From positions 1 through 33,372 of the forward strand of contig JAFGEI010000053.1 of NCBI GenBank assembly GCA_016931695.1: a stretch of DNA of 33,372 nt, given 5' to 3'. Below the pieces are notes generated by a model. It was given only the letters and a program-made list of their open reading frames with translations. It was not told the DNA's origin and made no database searches. Origin of the DNA: Anaerolineae bacterium (lineage in GTDB: Bacteria > Chloroflexota > Anaerolineae > B4-G1 > DUEL01). Positions 22,993 through 31,344 of this stretch are shown piece by piece. Numbering within the stretch: position 1 is the stretch's first letter; every line of letters begins with the position of its first letter. The position numbers and the translations under genes are program-made.

Positions 22993-24088
22993 CCGCGTCG
23001 ATGAGCGGGCCGGCCAGGCGGCTCGCCGCCCCGGCCCCGGCGGTCGCCAGGTTGGAGAAGCCCAGGTACTTGCCCGCCTCCTGCGGCGGGATCAGGTCGG
23101 TGGCCCAGGCCCAGTTGGTGCTGACAAAGATGCCCGCCGCCAGGCCGATGACGGCGGCAAAGACGTAAAGCGCGGCGACGCTGCGGGCAAAGACGAGCAG
23201 AAAAATCCCCAGCGCCGCCAGCCCTCCCCCTCCCAGGTTCAGCGACCGCCGTCCCAGCCGGTCCGACAGGAACCCGGCCGGAAAGACGATCGCCGTCAGC
23301 GCCAGTCCAATCACTGCCATCAGGGACCCGGTGACCTCGGCTGGGTTGGGCACCGCCAGCCGGTCGCGGATGAAATACTGCGCAAACCCCTGCACGGCAT
23401 AGATGCCGACCAGGATAAAGAAGCGGGAGACGATGAGCCGCGTATAGTTGGGGAATCGGCGCAGGTCGACCTGAAAGAGCGGCGTTCGGGGGGACGCGGC
23501 GGCGGCGGACGTGGGCGGCTCGGGGGTTGCCAGCAGGGTGGTCGCGGCGCTGATGGCCACCCCGCCGCCGATGACGGCGACCGCCAGCGCCTTCTGCCCG
23601 CCCTCGATCAGCCGCCCGGCGACGACCGAAGCGGCGATCAGGCCCAGCATGTCGAACAGGTTCTTGATCCCTGCCCCCAGTCCCCGCCGCTCCTCCGGCA
23701 ACAGGTCGGGGATCAGCCCCTGCGCCGGCCCGTGCGCGACGTTGGAGGCGAGCTGGAGGGCGAGATAGATCGCCAGCAAGCTCCAGAAACTCTCCGCCAG
23801 CGGGATCAGGCTCAGAAAGAGCAGGCTGGACGCCGTGCCGGCCAGCATCCAGGGCCGGCGCCGCCCCCACCGGCAACGGCTGCGGTCGCTGAGGGCGCCG
23901 GCGAGGGGCTGGACGATCATGGCCAGCACCAGCCCGGCGAACGTCAGGCCGCCCAGGTAGCTGTTCTTGCGCGACTCGGGGACAAAGGCCAGCAAGAGCG
24001 CCGGCAGCACGATGGGATGGAGGCTGTTCCAGAGGAAAGCGATCCCGAACCAGTAGACGTTCATCGCCACGTAGGTTGTCTTTTTCAT
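22883..24088 (-). CDS. MFS transporter
   Basis: A 401-residue major facilitator protein with about 12 membrane segments. It has the loop motif GALSDRSRCRWGRRRPWM after the second segment and its pair GFLSDRLGRRSLNLGG after the eighth. The first resembles the sucrose/melibiose-type GPH or SUT branch (D-x5-GRRRP), so a sugar is a reasonable guess. The start ATG at 24088 (MKKTTYVAMNVYW) was chosen because everything further upstream in this frame is translated repeat DNA. No strong ribosome site precedes it. The 3' end overlaps the convergent membrane-protein gene by 110 bp. It is preceded by repeat copy B, so its promoter, if any, must lie in or next to that repeat. Confidence 0.85.
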   Translation of the reverse strand: MKKTTYVAMNVYWFGIAFLWNSLHPIVLPALLLAFVPESRKNSYLGGLTFAGLVLAMIVQPLAGALSDRSRCRWGRRRPWMLAGTASSLLFLSLIPLAESFWSLLAIYLALQLASNVAHGPAQGLIPDLLPEERRGLGAGIKNLFDMLGLIAASVVAGRLIEGGQKALAVAVIGGGVAISAATTLLATPEPPTSAAAASPRTPLFQVDLRRFPNYTRLIVSRFFILVGIYAVQGFAQYFIRDRLAVPNPAEVTGSLMAVIGLALTAIVFPAGFLSDRLGRRSLNLGGGGLAALGIFLLVFARSVAALYVFAAVIGLAAGIFVSTNWAWATDLIPPQEAGKYLGFSNLATAGAGAASRLAGPLIDAVNNLRPGDYLGYPLLFLLASASAVLGTLLLLRVDEQ

Positions 24089-24103
24089 CGACTTGATCCG
24101 TGT

Positions 24104-24300
24104 CGGAGTGGTGAATAGTCTCCCTTTCGAGTGTTGTTCGCGACGAATAGCAAAAATTAGCCACGAATTCGAATTGATAGTCTCCCTCTTGAGTGTTGGT
24201 CTAACCGAGCGGCAGAAAATCGGCCACGAATTGACGCGAATTGGCACGAATTGAGGCAAAATTCGTGTCAATTCGTGGCTAAAAATTCTCAACAACACTT
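24104..24300 (-). repeat. Composite inverted-repeat element, copy B
   Basis: This is the second copy of the element seen at 14850-15087, in opposite orientation. The 56-bp core at 24170-24225 is identical to 14959-15014 when complemented. A second unit at about 24107-24165 matches the diverged unit of copy A. A central palindrome lies at about 24224-24277, where CCACGAATTGACGCGAATT is complementary at 18 of 19 positions to AATTCGTGTCAATTCGTGG. Beyond it a shorter unit points the other way (24271-24303). The element lies between the MFS start and the end of the glycosyltransferase operon. Confidence 0.8.
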
Positions 24301-24305
24301 GATCG

Positions 24306-24328
24306 AGGTCACGCTGCAAGCGCGACCT
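24306..24328. terminator. Hairpin at the end of the glycosyltransferase operon
   Basis: AGGTC and CGCT (24306-24315) pair with AGCG and GACCT (24319-24328) around a GCA loop with one mismatch. It lies 11 nt past the minus-strand stop at 24340. No T-run follows, so this is a weak terminator call. Confidence 0.35.
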
Positions 24329-24339
24329 GCTGCTTTTGC

Positions 24340-26391
24340 TCAGGGTGACGAATCGATGACCAGAAACTCGAGCAGCAGGTGGTCCCCTGCTGGATTTCCC
24401 TGCACCGTGAGCAGCAGGCGCGGCGTGGCCGGATCGGGTTCGTGGCCGGCCAGGACCGCGGCGACCCGGTCGGGCGTGGTGTAGGCGCCGGCGATGAGGG
24501 CGTAGCGGCCCGGCGGCAGGTTGGCGGGCAGGGTGAGGTGGTGGATTTGCAGCAGCGCATCCCCCTCCCGCCAGTCCCACGACGGTACGTCCAGCCGATC
24601 CTGCTGGGCGACCACCTGGTTTGCGTCGTTCAGCAGCTGGCTGAACAGCACTGCCTCCCGCTCCGCCGGCAGCGGCGCAGCGACCTCCCACAGGGTGAGC
24701 ACGGCGAAGGAACTGCCCGGCTCGCCGCTCCAGCCCTCAAGGCGGTAGCCGTGAAAGGCCAGGACGCCGCCCACGTCGACGGGGAGCTGCGGCGGCTGCT
24801 CGGCGGCGGCCATCGACGCCTGCAGCCGGGCCCGGGTTGCCGGCGGCGACCAGCGGTAGACGGCGAGGAAGGGGGTCAGGTCGTCGGGGCGCAGCGGCAC
24901 CGTCTCCAGCAGCGTCGCCGCCGGCTCGACGGCGGCCCACAGCGCCGCGTCCAGCGGGACGTTCGCCGGCAGGACCAGCCGCGCCGCCGCGGGCGGGAGG
25001 AGCAGCCCGTGCTGGCCGTCGAACCAGCGCAGCGACGCCGCCGCGCCGCCCAATTCGGCCTGGAGCAGGCGGGGGTCGTGGTACTCGCCCGGATAGCGGG
25101 CCGAGATGGCGGTGGGCAGGTCGTCCGCCCACCCTGCGGCCGCCTCGCCCACTGCTATCAGGTCGACGTGGTAGTGGACGCGGACGTCGCGGTCGTTCGG
25201 CCAGCGGAAGAAATAATCGCGTGCCGTGTGAACGGTGGTCCAGGCAAAAAGCGCCAGCAGCAGCAGCCAGCAGAGGGTGCGCGCGTGGCTTTTGGCCGTG
25301 GCGAGCAGCTGGTGGATGGCGATGGCGGGGAAGAGGTAGGTGACGGGTTGGGCGGCGATGGCCCGCAAGTGGATGGCGTCGACGCCGGTGACCAGGGCGG
25401 GGAAAAAGCCCACCACCAGCCAGAGCAGGGCAAAGCCGTAGGCCGGTTCCCGCCAGCGCCACAGCGCGATCAGCAGCCCGGCGGCGAACAGCAGGCTCAT
25501 CGGCGGGTCCAAGATCGGCCGGCCGGGGATGTTGTAGGGAATAAAGCCGTCGCCGCGCCAGCTCAAGGCGCCCAGGCCTGCCAGCACGTTGTCGAGCAGC
25601 GGGCGCGGGTTGCCGCCCCACAGGTCGCGCAGCGGCTGGTCGAGCTGCCCGACGCGGATCGCGGCCGAAGGGTGGGCCTGCAGGTAGAGCAGCAGGGGCA
25701 GGGCGGCCAGGGCCGCCACGACCAGGATCACCAGCCAGCCGCGCCACCGCTGCCGCCAGCGCGCCCGATCGACGAGCAAGAGGTAGGGGCCAAACAGCAG
25801 CAACAGCAGCGGCGTCACCCGCGCGGCCAGGTAGGTGTAGAGTCCCAGCCCCAGCAGGAGACCGGCGCCAACCACCTCCCACCGGCGGGGGCGTCTGGCG
25901 TCGGTCAGGCGGGAGACGGCGACGGCGGCGGTCAGCAGGACGGGTAGGGCGATGGCCCGCAGGCCGACGCGGCTGGTGCTGACGCCCCAGAAAGAGACCG
26001 CCAGCCCGGCGGCGGTCCACAGCGCAGTCGAACGGCCAAAGGCCCGCCGCGCCCAGGCATAGGTCGCGGCGATCAGCACGACGCCCCACAGGGCGGTGGT
26101 CAGGCGCAGGGCGAAGGGGGTTGGGCCGACCAGGGCCATGACCAGGGCCGCGCTGTAGACGTAGAGTGGCTCTTTGCCCTGGGCGACGGGGAAATAGAAA
26201 GGGCGCGCCCCGCCGAGGACGGAGGCCGCGTCGACGACGTTGTTGGCCTCGTCGTGGGTCAGGCCTGGCGGAACGGCGTCCAACGCTGCCAGGCGCAGGA
26301 TCGCGCCCAGCAGCAGGGTCAGCAGGATGGGCAGCCAGGTCGTCCGGCAAGTCTCGAGAGCGGCGCAGGAAAAACGTCGCTTCTCACCCAT
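24340..26391 (-). CDS. GT39-like membrane glycosyltransferase with C-terminal beta domain
   Basis: A 683-residue GT-C fold protein of the ArnT/PMT-like group (PF13231/PF02366 type), which moves a sugar from a lipid-phosphate donor to an acceptor outside the membrane. The first loop has GLTHDEANNVVDAASVL, whose Asp-Glu is the expected catalytic/metal pair, followed by GKEPLYVYSAALVMAL. About 11-13 membrane segments cover residues 20 to about 440. The last part, from about residue 570, is a beta-sandwich-like domain (FHGYRLEGWSGEPG to PPGRYALIAGAYT) often attached to such enzymes in Chloroflexota (from memory). The start at 26391 has AGGAGG upstream, and lies 31 nt after the DUF2085 gene. It is last in a four-gene operon. 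Acceptor unknown. Confidence 0.82.
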   Translation of the reverse strand: MGEKRRFSCAALETCRTTWLPILLTLLLGAILRLAALDAVPPGLTHDEANNVVDAASVLGGARPFYFPVAQGKEPLYVYSAALVMALVGPTPFALRLTTALWGVVLIAATYAWARRAFGRSTALWTAAGLAVSFWGVSTSRVGLRAIALPVLLTAAVAVSRLTDARRPRRWEVVGAGLLLGLGLYTYLAARVTPLLLLLFGPYLLLVDRARWRQRWRGWLVILVVAALAALPLLLYLQAHPSAAIRVGQLDQPLRDLWGGNPRPLLDNVLAGLGALSWRGDGFIPYNIPGRPILDPPMSLLFAAGLLIALWRWREPAYGFALLWLVVGFFPALVTGVDAIHLRAIAAQPVTYLFPAIAIHQLLATAKSHARTLCWLLLLALFAWTTVHTARDYFFRWPNDRDVRVHYHVDLIAVGEAAAGWADDLPTAISARYPGEYHDPRLLQAELGGAAASLRWFDGQHGLLLPPAAARLVLPANVPLDAALWAAVEPAATLLETVPLRPDDLTPFLAVYRWSPPATRARLQASMAAAEQPPQLPVDVGGVLAFHGYRLEGWSGEPGSSFAVLTLWEVAAPLPAEREAVLFSQLLNDANQVVAQQDRLDVPSWDWREGDALLQIHHLTLPANLPPGRYALIAGAYTTPDRVAAVLAGHEPDPATPRLLLTVQGNPAGDHLLLEFLVIDSSP

Positions 26392-26422
26392 CGATCTGCC
26401 CCCCCCCTCCTGTAGCCGGGGG

Positions 26423-27199
26423 CTATTTCCACCCGAAGCGTTTCTGTAACGTCTCCCGAATCTCGTCGAACGCTTCCTGGGCATTGGGATAGGCCAGCCA
26501 GACCGTGGACAATCCAAAGAGAATGCCGGTGACCGTCCGCCGCAGGGGATTGCTCTCCAGCAGGGGCATCGTGATGGTGGAGGTCAGCCGGGGCAGCAGG
26601 TAGGAGACGAACTGGACTCCCCCGTCGAGGGCGATGGGGACGAGGCCAAAGAGCAGGTAGGCCCACAGCGGCATCGGCTTGACCTTGCGCCGGACCAGTC
26701 CATACAACAGGCCGGTGACGAGAATAGCGCCATAGATCGCCACGTCCCGCTGGCAGAAGGCGACCTTGAAACCCATCGCCGGGTCGCCGATGTAGCCGTG
26801 CTCGACCAGCGCCTCCGGCCCAACCAGCTGCTGCAGCTCCTGGATGGTATAGCTGAACTGGGAACCAAAGAGATACCAGGAGCGAAAGGGAAGCTGGTGG
26901 CAGAGGGGGCGATAGAGGGTGTAGATGGCCTGCGCCGGCCCCTCCCAGCCCACGAACATCAGCACGGGGGCCAGGAAGGGGATGCCGACGTAAAGAAAGG
27001 CGCCCAGGTTGGCAATAGCCAGCCAGTGCTTGGAGAGCCAAAAGATCAGCCGGTCGGCGGCGCGGACGACCCCCTGCGCCGTGGGCGACGTCACTGCGCT
27101 CGTTTCCGCTTCCAAAGCGGCCTGCTCGCGGTTCGCCCGCCGCCGTTCGACCTCGGCCAGGATCTGCTCGGTGGTTGGTTGTTCGGTGACTTGGCTCAT
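26423..27199 (-). CDS. DUF2085 membrane protein
   Basis: A 258-residue membrane protein of the DUF2085 family, with no known activity. It has a soluble, charged N-terminus (about 1-45) and about five membrane segments. The conserved family residues are visible: Cys100-His101-Gln102 in RPLCHQLPFRS, and FCQRD at 148-152. A Cys-His pair and a Cys-Arg-Asp on opposing segments suggest a metal or redox site. Its ATG overlaps the TGA of the M23 peptidase gene by one base pair set (ATGA at 27196-27199), so translation should be coupled; the longer upstream frame is not needed. The GT39 gene follows after 31 nt. Membership in the family is well supported by motifs; function is unknown. Confidence 0.82.
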   Translation of the reverse strand: MSQVTEQPTTEQILAEVERRRANREQAALEAETSAVTSPTAQGVVRAADRLIFWLSKHWLAIANLGAFLYVGIPFLAPVLMFVGWEGPAQAIYTLYRPLCHQLPFRSWYLFGSQFSYTIQELQQLVGPEALVEHGYIGDPAMGFKVAFCQRDVAIYGAILVTGLLYGLVRRKVKPMPLWAYLLFGLVPIALDGGVQFVSYLLPRLTSTITMPLLESNPLRRTVTGILFGLSTVWLAYPNAQEAFDEIRETLQKRFGWK

Positions 27200-28128
27200 C
27201 GCAAATAGACCAGGGGATCGACGGGTACGCCGAAATGGCGCAGCTCGAAATGGAGGTGCGGCCCGGTGGAGTAGCCGGTGCTTCCGGCGGCGCCGATGAT
27301 CTCGCCCTGGGCGACCAAATCCCCCACTTTGACCGCGATGTGGGAGAGGTGGGCGTACCACGTCTGCCACCCGTCGGCGTGGTCGATCATCACCATGTTG
27401 CCATACCCTCCCGAGGCGTCGGCAAAGGAAACAGTGCCTGCCGCGGCGGCCATGATGGGATCGTAGAGGGCGGCGGCAATGTCCAGCCCGACGTGGCGGG
27501 GATTGGCGGCGTCGTGAAAATACCAGCCCGAGATGCCGCGGTTGGGGCTGGGCCAGACGAAACCCGAGCTGCGGGAGATGTCGGTTTCTTCCTCGAACTG
27601 TTCTCCGGTGGCGAGGGTGCCGGTGTAAACCTCCGGCCGGGTGAGCGTCCGTTCTTCGGACAGCGTGACCAGCAAGGTGTAACGCCCCGGCGTGCCGGAA
27701 CGGGCGTCGAGCCGCAGCAGGTAGGAGCCGGTCTGGGACAGTTCTTGCTCGACGATGTAGGGCGGCAGGGTCACCGTGCCCCGCTCCAGGGCCAGCGCCG
27801 TGCCGTCCGGGGCGATCAACGAAACCTCCATCGCCGCCTCGGGGCCTGAGGCGGTGGCGGGGCGGAACCAGACCTCGACCGTCGCCAGCCGGCCTTCCGC
27901 CGTGGCAAAGACCCAGCGATCCGTTGCCTCTTCCAGCAGCTCGCCTTCCGCCGGCTCGCCGGGGAGGAGCAGGGTTTGGGGGGGCGGGGTCGATTCGGGA
28001 AGGGGTATTCCATCGCCTGGCGGCCGGCTGTCCGCCGGCTCAGGGGCGGTGCATGCCGCCAGCAGCAAACAGCCGAGCAGCAGGCCGTTCAAAGTATTTT
28101 TCGTCACCGGGGTCACCCAGCTATGCAC
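27196..28128 (-). CDS. M23-family (LytM) lipoprotein peptidase
   Basis: A 310-residue exported peptidase of the lysostaphin/LytM class, which cuts peptide cross-links in cell wall or, in degenerate forms, only regulates. A signal sequence ends in the lipobox LLLAAC (Cys26), so it should be lipid-anchored. Residues 30-60 are a Pro-rich linker, about 60-165 a beta-rich domain resembling a pre-peptidase C-terminal fold, and 185-310 the M23 core. The zinc ligands are His212 and Asp216 in HVGLD, and His293 in HLHFELR, with His260 and His291 also in place, so it looks active. It starts with GTG and overlaps the stop of the CBS-ACT gene by 8 nt; its own stop overlaps the DUF2085 start. Confidence 0.92.
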   Translation of the reverse strand: MHSWVTPVTKNTLNGLLLGCLLLAACTAPEPADSRPPGDGIPLPESTPPPQTLLLPGEPAEGELLEEATDRWVFATAEGRLATVEVWFRPATASGPEAAMEVSLIAPDGTALALERGTVTLPPYIVEQELSQTGSYLLRLDARSGTPGRYTLLVTLSEERTLTRPEVYTGTLATGEQFEEETDISRSSGFVWPSPNRGISGWYFHDAANPRHVGLDIAAALYDPIMAAAAGTVSFADASGGYGNMVMIDHADGWQTWYAHLSHIAVKVGDLVAQGEIIGAAGSTGYSTGPHLHFELRHFGVPVDPLVYLR

Positions 28129-28795
28129 CGTTCGCTTCCGGCGGTGGGGATTTCCGCTGCCAGGCGTAGAGGATTTCGACTGCCGGGTCCTGGCGAATCA
28201 CGCTCGCGATATCATCTAACGTGGTGCCCTCTAGCCGCAGGGTCAGGTTGATGCGCCCGTCCTCTTTGTCACAGTCTATCGCGCAGTGCGTGACGACAGA
28301 GCAGATGTTGGCCCCGGCCTGGGCGATCCGGTCGGCGAGCTTGGCCAGCTCGCCCGGCCGGTTGGGCACCTGCACGGTGACGCGCAGCGAGTCGGTCTCT
28401 GCCCCCAGCGTATCGGCCAGTTGGGCAAAGATGTCCGAGTGGGTGATGATGCCCACCAGGTGGTTCGTCTCGTCCACGACGGGCAGGCCGGTGATGTTGT
28501 GCTTGACCATGACGCGGGCCGCCTCTTCCAGCGGGTAATCGGGCGAGATGCTGATTGCCGGCGACCGCATCACCTGGTCCATGCGGTGTTGCCGCTTCAT
28601 CACGCCCGGCGAGGGGGCGGTGGAGAGAAAGAGCTTGAGGTCGTTTTCGGTCACGATCCCGATCAGTTTCCCGTCGTCGTCCACCACCGGCAGGCGGCTG
28701 AACCCACCGCTCTTGCAGATCGCCACGCCCGCCAGCGGGTCGCTGCCTGGGCGAACGGTAATGGGGTTGGGGGTCATCACGTCTTTGACTAACAT
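28121..28795 (-). CDS. CBS-CBS-ACT domain protein (AcuB-like)
   Basis: A 224-residue soluble sensor. CBS1 is about 1-60 (MLVKDVMTPNPITVRPG and LPVVDDDGKLIGIVTENDL). CBS2 is about 72-130 (VMRSPAISISPDYPLEEAA and GLPVVDETNHLVGIITHSD). An ACT domain follows (about 137-215: VTVQVPNRPGELAKLADRI). CBS pairs bind adenosyl nucleotides and ACT domains bind amino acids, so it may couple energy state to amino-acid levels. The nearest described relative is AcuB of Bacillus, with unclear action. GGGAGG lies before the ATG. It heads a four-gene operon with envelope genes and is divergent from iorA, whose products handle amino-acid-derived 2-oxoacids. Confidence 0.9.
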   Translation of the reverse strand: MLVKDVMTPNPITVRPGSDPLAGVAICKSGGFSRLPVVDDDGKLIGIVTENDLKLFLSTAPSPGVMKRQHRMDQVMRSPAISISPDYPLEEAARVMVKHNITGLPVVDETNHLVGIITHSDIFAQLADTLGAETDSLRVTVQVPNRPGELAKLADRIAQAGANICSVVTHCAIDCDKEDGRINLTLRLEGTTLDDIASVIRQDPAVEILYAWQRKSPPPEANGA

Positions 28796-28812
28796 CCTTC
28801 GCCTCCCACATC

Positions 28813-28840
28813 ATTATACACCGGGCGAGAAAGTGTGCAA
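28813..28840 (-). promoter_or_regulatory. Promoter of the CBS-ACT operon
   Basis: A perfect TATAAT on the minus strand (28818-28813), 17 nt before the ATG at 28795, with TTGCAC (28840-28835) 16 bp upstream as a partial -35. The short leader includes the GGGAGG ribosome site. Confidence 0.55.
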
Positions 28841-28876
28841 CTTGTAGACGGGTCACTACCGCAAAGCGAGAAATTG

Positions 28877-28885
28877 TGCTATAAC
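28877..28885 (+). promoter_or_regulatory. Extended -10 promoter of iorA
   Basis: TGCTATAAC (28877-28885) has the TGn extension and five of six -10 bases, with no good -35 at 17 bp. It lies 42 nt before the iorA ATG and faces away from the CBS-ACT promoter, 36 bp from its -35. Confidence 0.45.
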
Positions 28886-28927
28886 AACAAGGACGCGAAC
28901 ATGCAACAGATTGGGGAGGAAAGCATC

Positions 28928-30727
28928 ATGAAAGTGTTGTTATCTGGCAACGAGGCGATTGCACTGGGGGCGTGGGAAGCCCAAGTGCAGTTCGCCTCTG
29001 CCTATCCCGGCACGCCGTCGACCGAGATTCTCGAATCGCTCTCCCAGTACGCCGGGGTGCGGGCCGAGTGGGCCAGCAACGAAAAAGTGGCCCTGGACGC
29101 GGCCGCCGGGGCAGCCTTTGGCGGCGCCAGGGCCCTGGCGGCGATGAAGCACGTTGGGGTCAACGTCGCTGCCGACAGCTTGATGTCCCTTTCTTACACC
29201 GGGGTGCAGGGCGGGCTGGTGGTCGTCAGCGCTGACGACCCGGGCGCTTTTTCCTCGCAGAACGAACAGGATAACCGCCATTATGCCCGCTTTGGCAAGT
29301 TTCCCTGCCTGGACCCATCCGACAGCGAGGAGGCGCGCCAGTTTACCCGCCTCGCTTTCGATCTCAGCGAGCAGTTCCACTGTCCGGTCATTCTCCGCTC
29401 CACCACCCGCCTCTCGCACTCCAAGTCGCCGGTAGAGGTCGAGATGCCGCAGGAACCGCGCGCCTTTGAACCGCTGCCGCCATTTGAGCGCAAACCCGAC
29501 TGGTACGTCATTATCCCCGCCACCGCCCGCCGCCGCCACCCGGTGGTCGAACAGCGCCTGCTCGACGTCGCCCAGTGGAGCGAGACGGCGCCGGTCAACC
29601 GGATCGAGTGGGGCGACCGGTCGCTGGGCATCATCACCTGCGGGGTGGCCTACCAGTACGTGCGCGAGGTCCTGGCCGGCTACTCGATCCTCAAGATCGG
29701 CCTGACCTATCCGCTGCCCAAGCAGCTGATCCGCCAGTTTGCCGGGCAGGTCGACGCCGTCGCTGTAGTGGAGGAGCTGGACCCCTTTATCGAGGAGCAA
29801 GTGCGGGCGATGGGCATCGCGGTGGTCGGCGCTGAACCCGTGCCACGCGTCGGCGAACTGACCCTGGCCAAGGTTCGCCAGGCGGCACTGCAGGCGGCCT
29901 GGCCGGTCGAACCGGCCCCCGAGCTGGTCGAACCGGTGGACGAGGTCGCGCTCCCCACTCGTCCCCCTGCCCTCTGCCCCGGCTGCCCCCACCGTGCCTT
30001 TTTCTACAACCTGCGCCGCTGGAAAAAGAACGCCGTCTTTTCCGGCGATATCGGCTGTTATTCGATGGGCGTGCTGCCGCCCTTTGAAGCGATGGACATG
30101 TTGATCTCGATGGGGGCCAGCGTCGGCATGGCCCACGGCCTCAAGAAAGCGGGGTCGGCAGAAAACGTGTTCGCCATCATCGGCGACTCGACCTTTTTCC
30201 ACGCCGGGCTCTCTCCGCTGGCCAACGCGGTCTATAACCAGAGCAAGATCATTGTCGCCGTGCTCGACAACCGCATCACCGCCATGACCGGCGGGCAGCA
30301 GCACCCGGGCACCGGCATCACCCTCATGGGCGAGGAGGGGAAGCGAATCGAGATTGCGCCCGTCGCCCGCGCGCTGGGCGTCGAGCACGTCTGGGAACTG
30401 GATGCCTGGGACGTGGCGGGCATCAACCAGGCGTTGAAGGCGGCGATGGCGGTGGAAGCGGGACCGGCCGTCATCCTCGTCAAGGGGGCCTGTGTCTTTA
30501 CTCCCTATTTCCACCGCCGGCCGGTGGTCGAGGTCGACCTGGAGACCTGCACCGCCTGCGGTTCCTGTTTCCGCGTCGGCTGCCCGGCGATCCTCAAGAG
30601 CGACGAGACTCATCCCAAGAGCGGGCGGCACAAGGCCAGCATCGACCCGTTGCTCTGCACTGGCTGCACTGTCTGCCTGCAGGTCTGCCCGGTGGATGCA
30701 ATCTATCAGACCGGGGGCAGCGAGTGA
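28928..30727 (+). CDS. iorA: Indolepyruvate:ferredoxin oxidoreductase, alpha subunit
   Basis: A 599-residue TPP enzyme that, with IorB, converts aryl-2-oxoacids from aromatic amino acids to aryl-CoA, CO2 and reduced ferredoxin. The N-terminal pyrimidine-binding half begins SGNEAIALGAWEAQVQFASA and has AYPGTPSTEILE. The TPP-binding part contains CPGCPHRAFFYNLR, GDIGCYSMGVLPPFEAMD and GDSTFFHAGL, then VLDNRITAMTGGQQHPGTG. Two ferredoxin-type clusters close the protein: Cys541, 544, 547, 552 (with a four-residue gap before the last Cys) and Cys577, 580, 583, 587 (classical spacing). The start at 28928 has GGGGAGGA upstream; extra codons before it lack conservation. iorB follows. Such enzymes are typical of anaerobes and archaea. 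Confidence 0.95.
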   Translation: MKVLLSGNEAIALGAWEAQVQFASAYPGTPSTEILESLSQYAGVRAEWASNEKVALDAAAGAAFGGARALAAMKHVGVNVAADSLMSLSYTGVQGGLVVVSADDPGAFSSQNEQDNRHYARFGKFPCLDPSDSEEARQFTRLAFDLSEQFHCPVILRSTTRLSHSKSPVEVEMPQEPRAFEPLPPFERKPDWYVIIPATARRRHPVVEQRLLDVAQWSETAPVNRIEWGDRSLGIITCGVAYQYVREVLAGYSILKIGLTYPLPKQLIRQFAGQVDAVAVVEELDPFIEEQVRAMGIAVVGAEPVPRVGELTLAKVRQAALQAAWPVEPAPELVEPVDEVALPTRPPALCPGCPHRAFFYNLRRWKKNAVFSGDIGCYSMGVLPPFEAMDMLISMGASVGMAHGLKKAGSAENVFAIIGDSTFFHAGLSPLANAVYNQSKIIVAVLDNRITAMTGGQQHPGTGITLMGEEGKRIEIAPVARALGVEHVWELDAWDVAGINQALKAAMAVEAGPAVILVKGACVFTPYFHRRPVVEVDLETCTACGSCFRVGCPAILKSDETHPKSGRHKASIDPLLCTGCTVCLQVCPVDAIYQTGGSE

Positions 30728-30756
30728 TGAGCGGGAACGGGAGCAATGAGGTAAAA

Positions 30757-31341
30757 ATGGACAAGATGAATTTTTTGTTCGTCGGCGTCGGCGGGCAGGG
30801 GGTGCTGACCGCCTCGGACATTGCCGCCCAGGTCGGGCTCGACCTGGGGTTGGAGGCGAAAAAGTCGGAGGTGCATGGCTTTGCCCAGCGGGGGGGCGTG
30901 GTGGAAAGCCACGTTCGCTGGGCGCCGCTGGTGGGTTCTCCCACCTGCGAGAAGGGAACGGTCGACGCGCTGGTCGCCTTCGAGCTGCTGGAGGCGGCGC
31001 GCTGGGTCGACTGGCTGCGCCCGGGCGGCACGGTGGTGGTCAACACGCAGCGAATTATGCCCATGTCGGTGACGGTGGGCGACGCGACGTACCCCGCTTC
31101 TGAGGCGATCTGTGAGGCGCTGGAAAGACGCGCCGGGCGGCTGGTGCGCGTCGACGGCCTCACCCTGGCCGCCGAGGCCGGCACGACCCGGGCGATCAAC
31201 ACTGTGATCCTGGGCGCGCTGTCGGCTGTGCTGGACACCCCGGCCGAGACGTGGGAAGAGGCCATCGTGCGCCGCGTTCCCGCCAAGTACGATGCCGTCA
31301 ACCGCACCGCGTTTCGCATGGGGCGGGAAGCAGTGGGGTAA
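30757..31341 (+). CDS. iorB: Indolepyruvate:ferredoxin oxidoreductase, beta subunit
   Basis: The 194-residue gamma-type subunit pairs with IorA. Marks are MNFLFVGVGGQGVLTAS at the N-terminus, KKSEVHGFAQRGGVVESHVR and the ALVAFELLEAARWVDWLRPG segment. The start at 30757 was chosen because TGAGG (30747-30751) sits 5 nt upstream; a GTG at 30724 that overlaps the iorA stop (GTGA) is an alternative and would add 11 residues without known homology. The homoserine dehydrogenase-like gene begins 3 nt after its stop. Together IorAB supplies reduced ferredoxin from aromatic amino-acid breakdown, or runs in reverse to build aromatic amino acids from aryl acetates. Confidence 0.93.
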   Translation: MDKMNFLFVGVGGQGVLTASDIAAQVGLDLGLEAKKSEVHGFAQRGGVVESHVRWAPLVGSPTCEKGTVDALVAFELLEAARWVDWLRPGGTVVVNTQRIMPMSVTVGDATYPASEAICEALERRAGRLVRVDGLTLAAEAGTTRAINTVILGALSAVLDTPAETWEEAIVRRVPAKYDAVNRTAFRMGREAVG

Positions 31342-31344
31342 CCT

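Noticed and set aside
24089-24691. N-terminal extension of the MFS transporter frame
   Set aside because: The extension is antisense glycosyltransferase DNA and translated repeat element; transporter similarity begins at the ATG at 24088.
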